From contig JAFIGT010000013.1 of assembly GCA_017849585.1 (NCBI GenBank), positions 62,001 to 126,000 on the forward strand: a DNA stretch of 64,000 nt, read 5' to 3'. Below, piece after piece: positions 61,838-64,000 of this stretch. This stretch comes from Verrucomicrobium sp. GTDB lineage: Bacteria > Verrucomicrobiota > Verrucomicrobiia > Methylacidiphilales > UBA1321. Made by a program: the position numbers and the translations under genes. The stretch's first letter is position 1. The number at the start of each line of letters is the position of its first letter. A model generated the notes under the pieces. That model searched no databases. It was not told the DNA's origin and saw only the letters and a program-made list of their open reading frames with translations.

Positions 61838-61879
61838 AACCCAACTTGCATCCCGCCGCAACTGACATAAATTGAAGCG

Positions 61880-62188
61880 ATGCCCGAACGAACCAAGCTC
61901 CTCGCCGCAGCCGAACTCCCCCCCGGTTCCAAACGCTGCCTCGCCACGCCCTCCGGAGAGATCGCACTCTTCCACACCGAGGACGGTTTCTTCGCGCTCG
62001 ACAACCGGTGCCCGCACCGGGGCGGACCGCTCAGCGAAGGCCCGGTCAAAGACGGCCACGTCGCCTGCCCCTGGCATCAATGGCGCTTCGATTTGCAAAG
62101 CGGTGCCTGCCCGAACATTCCCGGAGCCAAGGTGAAAAGTCACCCCGTGGAAATCATCGACGGCGAGGTGTGGCTCACGCTTCCCTAA
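61880..62188 (+). CDS. Rieske [2Fe-2S] ferredoxin (NirD-like)
   Basis: 102 residues, a single Rieske domain with the two cluster motifs CPHRGGPLSEG and CPWHQWRFD (C-x-H and C-x2-H). This is the small soluble type found as the small subunit of nitrite reductase or as an electron carrier of oxygenases. No oxygenase or nitrite reductase large subunit is in the window, so its partner is unknown. Immediately after its stop (62188) begins the AT-rich islet with direct repeats. Confidence 0.92.
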   Translation: MPERTKLLAAAELPPGSKRCLATPSGEIALFHTEDGFFALDNRCPHRGGPLSEGPVKDGHVACPWHQWRFDLQSGACPNIPGAKVKSHPVEIIDGEVWLTLP

Positions 62189-62192
62189 TCTG

Positions 62193-62793
62193 CGGACAGT
62201 CCCCTTTATTCGTCTCTCTCTATTTTTCGAAGATACTATTCTCATGAAAAATACCATTCGCAGAATAAGTGCAATAATTTTATCAATGGTAATAACTAAC
62301 GTACGTTTCAACGAAAACAGTATGGAGTTGAGAGTTTTAAACTTACTTTCAATGTTTGTTCTTTACGCTGAAATTAATAAAATAATGATAATAAAAGCCC
62401 CTTATAGAGTGAGCGTATCCAAGAGTTCTGTGAGCGAAGAAAGGAAAAGGGTGTACCTTGCGTTAAAGAGCGGGTTTATTTATATGCTGAATTTAGATAC
62501 TGATTATGAGTTTCTATCTTCGGTAAAAAGATATTGTTCAGAAGTACCACTTGAGCAGAAAGTGGTTAACGAGAGAAATCTCTCTGCATTCAATTAAGAT
62601 TAAAGGGAGGCAGGCATGAATGGCACTAAGCTAAGAGAGATTTAGGATGAAAATTGCAAAAAATCGGCATCGACAGATGTAGTCCACCTCATTCTATCAT
62701 TTTCCCTCTGAAATCACTTATTTAACAGCGATAGACCCAACTCGTTGAATTATAGCAGGAAGCTCCTTAACGCCATTACGGACAGTCCCCTTT
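62193..62793. mobile_element. AT-rich islet between 15-bp direct repeats CGGACAGTCCCCTTT
   Basis: Perfect direct repeats at 62193-62207 and 62779-62793; each begins with the palindrome GGACAGTCC. The ~570 bp between are strikingly AT-rich in a GC-rich genome. Sequences of the AGGGGACTGTCC type are, as I recall, common beside REP-associated Y1 transposase genes, so this may be a small element or the remains of one; no transposase motif (HUH) is seen inside. A nine-codon frame with a good AGGGAGG site (62616) is also present. Confidence 0.55.
62244..62597 (+). CDS. AT-rich open reading frame inside the islet, unknown
   Basis: 117 codons from ATG 62244, coding for a Lys/Ile/Ser-rich product (NLLSMFVLYAEINKIMIIK, a membrane-like stretch at residues ~33-50). 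I do not recognise it. Its base and codon use differ sharply from the neighbours. It could be a real foreign gene, for instance a leftover accessory gene of a mobile element, or only a chance open frame in AT-rich DNA; a ribosome-binding site is not clear. Confidence 0.3.
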   Translation: MKNTIRRISAIILSMVITNVRFNENSMELRVLNLLSMFVLYAEINKIMIIKAPYRVSVSKSSVSEERKRVYLALKSGFIYMLNLDTDYEFLSSVKRYCSEVPLEQKVVNERNLSAFN

Positions 62794-62805
62794 CCCACCC
62801 CACCT

Positions 62806-63081
62806 ATGAAATCCGCTTACGAACTGGCCATGGAACGACTCGAGAAATCGAGCCCTCTCAAGAAACTCTCCCCCGAACAGATCGCGCAGATTCAGGAGCT
62901 GGACTCCGTCTACAAAGCGAAGATCGCCGAGCGCGAAACCATGGCGCAAGCCGCCATTGCCGCCGCTCGAGCCGCCAACAGCCCGGAGAATGTCCAGATG
63001 TTGCAACAAACCCTCGCACAGGAACTCACCAAGATCCGCGCCGAATGGGACGAGAAGAAGGAAAAGCTCCGCTCGGCATAA
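62806..63081 (+). CDS. Small uncharacterised helical protein
   Basis: 91 residues, almost wholly alpha-helical (MKSAYELAMERLEKSSPLKKLSPEQIAQIQELDSVYKAKIAERE...), rich in Ala, Glu, Lys and Gln, with no Cys or membrane segment. From memory, similar short proteins are annotated as hypothetical in Verrucomicrobiota. ATG 62806 lies 12 nt after the right direct repeat of the islet, so before the insertion it would have followed the Rieske gene closely (about 31 nt). This suggests a former two-gene transcript split by the islet. Confidence 0.7.
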   Translation: MKSAYELAMERLEKSSPLKKLSPEQIAQIQELDSVYKAKIAERETMAQAAIAAARAANSPENVQMLQQTLAQELTKIRAEWDEKKEKLRSA

Positions 63082-63101
63082 CACGCGGAACCGAGTCGTT
63101 C

Positions 63102-63129
63102 CGAATCTGAAATCTCAATTTGAAATTTC
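63102..63129. repeat. Heptad repeat, family D (copy 1), before the 63132 start
   Basis: Units CGAATCT, GAAATCT, CAATTTG, AAATTTC end 2 nt before the ATG at 63132. A longer run of the same family lies in copy 2 of the candidate small RNA (63532-63559). Confidence 0.7.
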
Positions 63130-63131
63130 CC

Positions 63132-63380
63132 ATGGCCCTTTCCGAAGAAATCCGCGACACCTTGCGCGACTATCTCGACGCCGTGCCGCGCCAGCGCGAA
63201 CCGAATCCACCCGACCTGCTCGCCCTCTTCGCGAAACTCGACTCCCTGCACGAACGACTCGCCCAAGACCCCGCCGCCTCGCCCCAATTGCTGCACTACC
63301 TGCACGGCAAAAGCTATCGCAAGGCATGGAATTTCCTCAACGACGTTCCCAACGCCAAAGGCTCCTGCGGCGGTCATTAG
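63132..63380 (+). CDS. Small uncharacterised soluble protein
   Basis: 82 residues (MALSEEIRDTLRDYLDAVPRQREPNPPDLLALFAKLDSLHERL... ending GSCGGH), all-helical, with a C-terminal Cys-Gly-Gly-His that might bind metal. Unknown function; possibly conserved in the phylum. ATG 63132 follows a heptad repeat that replaces the usual ribosome-binding site. The gene follows the preceding small helical gene by 50 nt in the same direction, so the two are likely co-expressed. Confidence 0.65.
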   Translation: MALSEEIRDTLRDYLDAVPRQREPNPPDLLALFAKLDSLHERLAQDPAASPQLLHYLHGKSYRKAWNFLNDVPNAKGSCGGH

Positions 63381-63788
63381 ACTCTGCCTCGAAATGAGGA
63401 GCCGTCGCGCGATCAGGAATTTGGCCGCCCCACGACGCAAAATGTCGCACACGCAGCTCACGTAGCAAACCTAAGACAAACACTCCTGCGCCAGCCGTGC
63501 TAGTCTGTCCCCATGCGCGGACTCTTTTCCTTTGAAATCTCAAACCAGAAATTTGAAATTTCTCGACGACACCGCACGCGACACCCAACAGAGTCGGTTG
63601 ATCCTTGTAGCGCTTTGTCGACGCACTTTTTTTTCGCCCCCCTCCACTCTCAGGGGACTCCCCGAAAGGTCGTGAACAGGCTCTAATAAATCGAAAGCCC
63701 CAATATTAGAGTATCAGCCAAATGCGGCTGCCGCTTGCTTTCCTGTTGTCTATCAGTAGATTGGCCACTTATATCGTCAGACTTTCTT
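63381..63788. other. 408-base intergenic region holding copy 2 of the candidate small RNA
   Basis: Between the small gene at 63132 and the ABC ATPase. It contains the ~200-nt repeated element (63436-63634) and, downstream of its T8 tract, a further ~150 nt without recognisable coding sequence, where the promoter of the ABC gene should lie; no clear hexamer pair stands out. Confidence 0.6.
63436..63634 (+). ncRNA. Candidate small RNA element, copy 2
   Basis: 199 nt, paired with copy 1 at 43425-43626. 47-nt box (CGCAAAATGTCGCACAC ... AAGACAAAC), -35-like GACAAA (63475-63480), 17-nt spacer, TGCTAG (63498-63503), a heptad-family-D run (TTGAAAT, CTCAAAC, CAGAAAT, TTGAAAT at 63532-63559), then the shared CGCGACACCCAACAGAG, CGGTTG, TCCTTGTAGCG, TTGTCGACGCAC and T8 (63627-63634). 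The distance from -10 to the end of T8 is 137 nt here and 139 nt in copy 1. Equal promoter spacing and the conserved 3' half support a transcribed RNA; alternatives are a non-autonomous mobile element or a binding-site cluster. Confidence 0.45.
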
Positions 63789-64000
63789 ATGACCACGCCC
63801 GCCTTTCTTTCGATTGAGACCCTGAGCCATCGCTACGGCGAACGGCTCGCGCTGGACCGCCTTTCGTTCTCGCTGCAACAGGGAGAAATCTTCGGCCTGC
63901 TCGGGCCCAATGGCAGCGGCAAGACCACACTCTTTCGCATTCTCTCCACCCTGCTCCCGCTGCAGGACGGCACGATCACCCTCGACGGCATTTCGCTGCG
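63789..64000 (+). CDS. ABC transporter ATP-binding protein (3' truncated by window end)
   Basis: Open from ATG 63789 to the end of the window: 70 codons seen, with no stop. The sequence (SIETLSHRYGERLALDRLSF, then EIFGLLGPNGSGKTTLFRI) contains Walker A GPNGSGKTT and the start of the helical region, typical of DrrA/CcmA-like exporter ATPases with an ABC-2 permease partner expected downstream. The rest of the gene, and so its function, lies outside the window. It is preceded by the intergenic region containing the candidate small RNA. Confidence 0.9.
   Translation, partial: MTTPAFLSIETLSHRYGERLALDRLSFSLQQGEIFGLLGPNGSGKTTLFRILSTLLPLQDGTITLDGISL

Noticed and set aside
1-64000. tRNA and rRNA genes.
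   Set aside because: No tRNA cloverleaf-like segment with a T-loop sequence in intergenic DNA, and no rRNA-like region, was found on reading.

Overview
The window looks like a GC-rich chromosome segment from a member of the Verrucomicrobiota, perhaps near Chthoniobacter/Spartobacteria. The best sequence clue is the pilin-like protein at 35811-36446, which resembles the Verru_Chthon cassette protein D family. Gene order and the repeat-rich intergenic DNA fit that phylum, but there is no rRNA gene to prove it. I see no tRNA or rRNA gene, CRISPR array, plasmid or phage module. Most genes are housekeeping or cell-envelope genes.

Layout. 1-5358 (+): the end of a TPR/DUF5107 protein, rlmN, a polytopic membrane protein and an NlpC/P60-like peptidase. 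12588-5361 (-): rplM-rpsI followed by argC-argJ, an AT-rich small membrane gene, then argB-argD-argF-trmB. 13942-12683 (-) is an MgtC/DUF4010 membrane protein, and 14451-15767 (+) an AAA ATPase. 27413-15912 (-) is an envelope polymer region: an ACP-SGNH fusion, an FkbH-like HAD-GNAT protein, a PAS histidine kinase, a sigma-54 response regulator, a GT-C-like membrane protein, an outer-membrane beta-barrel, a Wzc-like tyrosine kinase and a Wza-like lipoprotein. 28508-30930 (-) holds corA, murI and a cell-wall amidase. 31214-34615 (+) holds an OmpA-like protein behind a textbook sigma-54 promoter, an AI-2E family permease and a DUF1015 protein. Then come aldolase, the orphan pseudopilin, an SbmA/YddA-type ABC exporter, and a hybrid histidine kinase divergent from ppk1.

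43633-53656: a WD40 protein, an Rrf2 regulator with a palindromic operator, coaB, hrpB, an MFS transporter, pyrE, ridA, a lone iscX and two uncharacterised proteins. 53829-61528 (+): an FHA membrane protein, a glycosyltransferase, murJ, the molybdopterin genes moeA-moaC-mogA, and a Wzm/Wzt polysaccharide ABC exporter. 61541-64000: a small unknown gene, a Rieske ferredoxin, an AT-rich islet between 15-bp direct repeats, two small conserved-looking genes, and the start of an ABC ATPase that runs off the window.

The most interesting observations lie outside ordinary genes. (1) At least nine intergenic loci carry runs of degenerate 7-nt repeats in four sequence families, several ending only 2-10 nt before a start codon. 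(2) A ~200-nt non-coding element occurs twice (43425-43626 and 63436-63634) with a conserved promoter spacing and a T8 tract, and is a candidate small RNA of about 130 nt; its first 47 nt recur at 31069-31117. (3) The ACP-SGNH / FkbH pair suggests carrier-protein-based acyl or glyceryl modification of an envelope polymer, next to an export system under apparent sigma-54 control.
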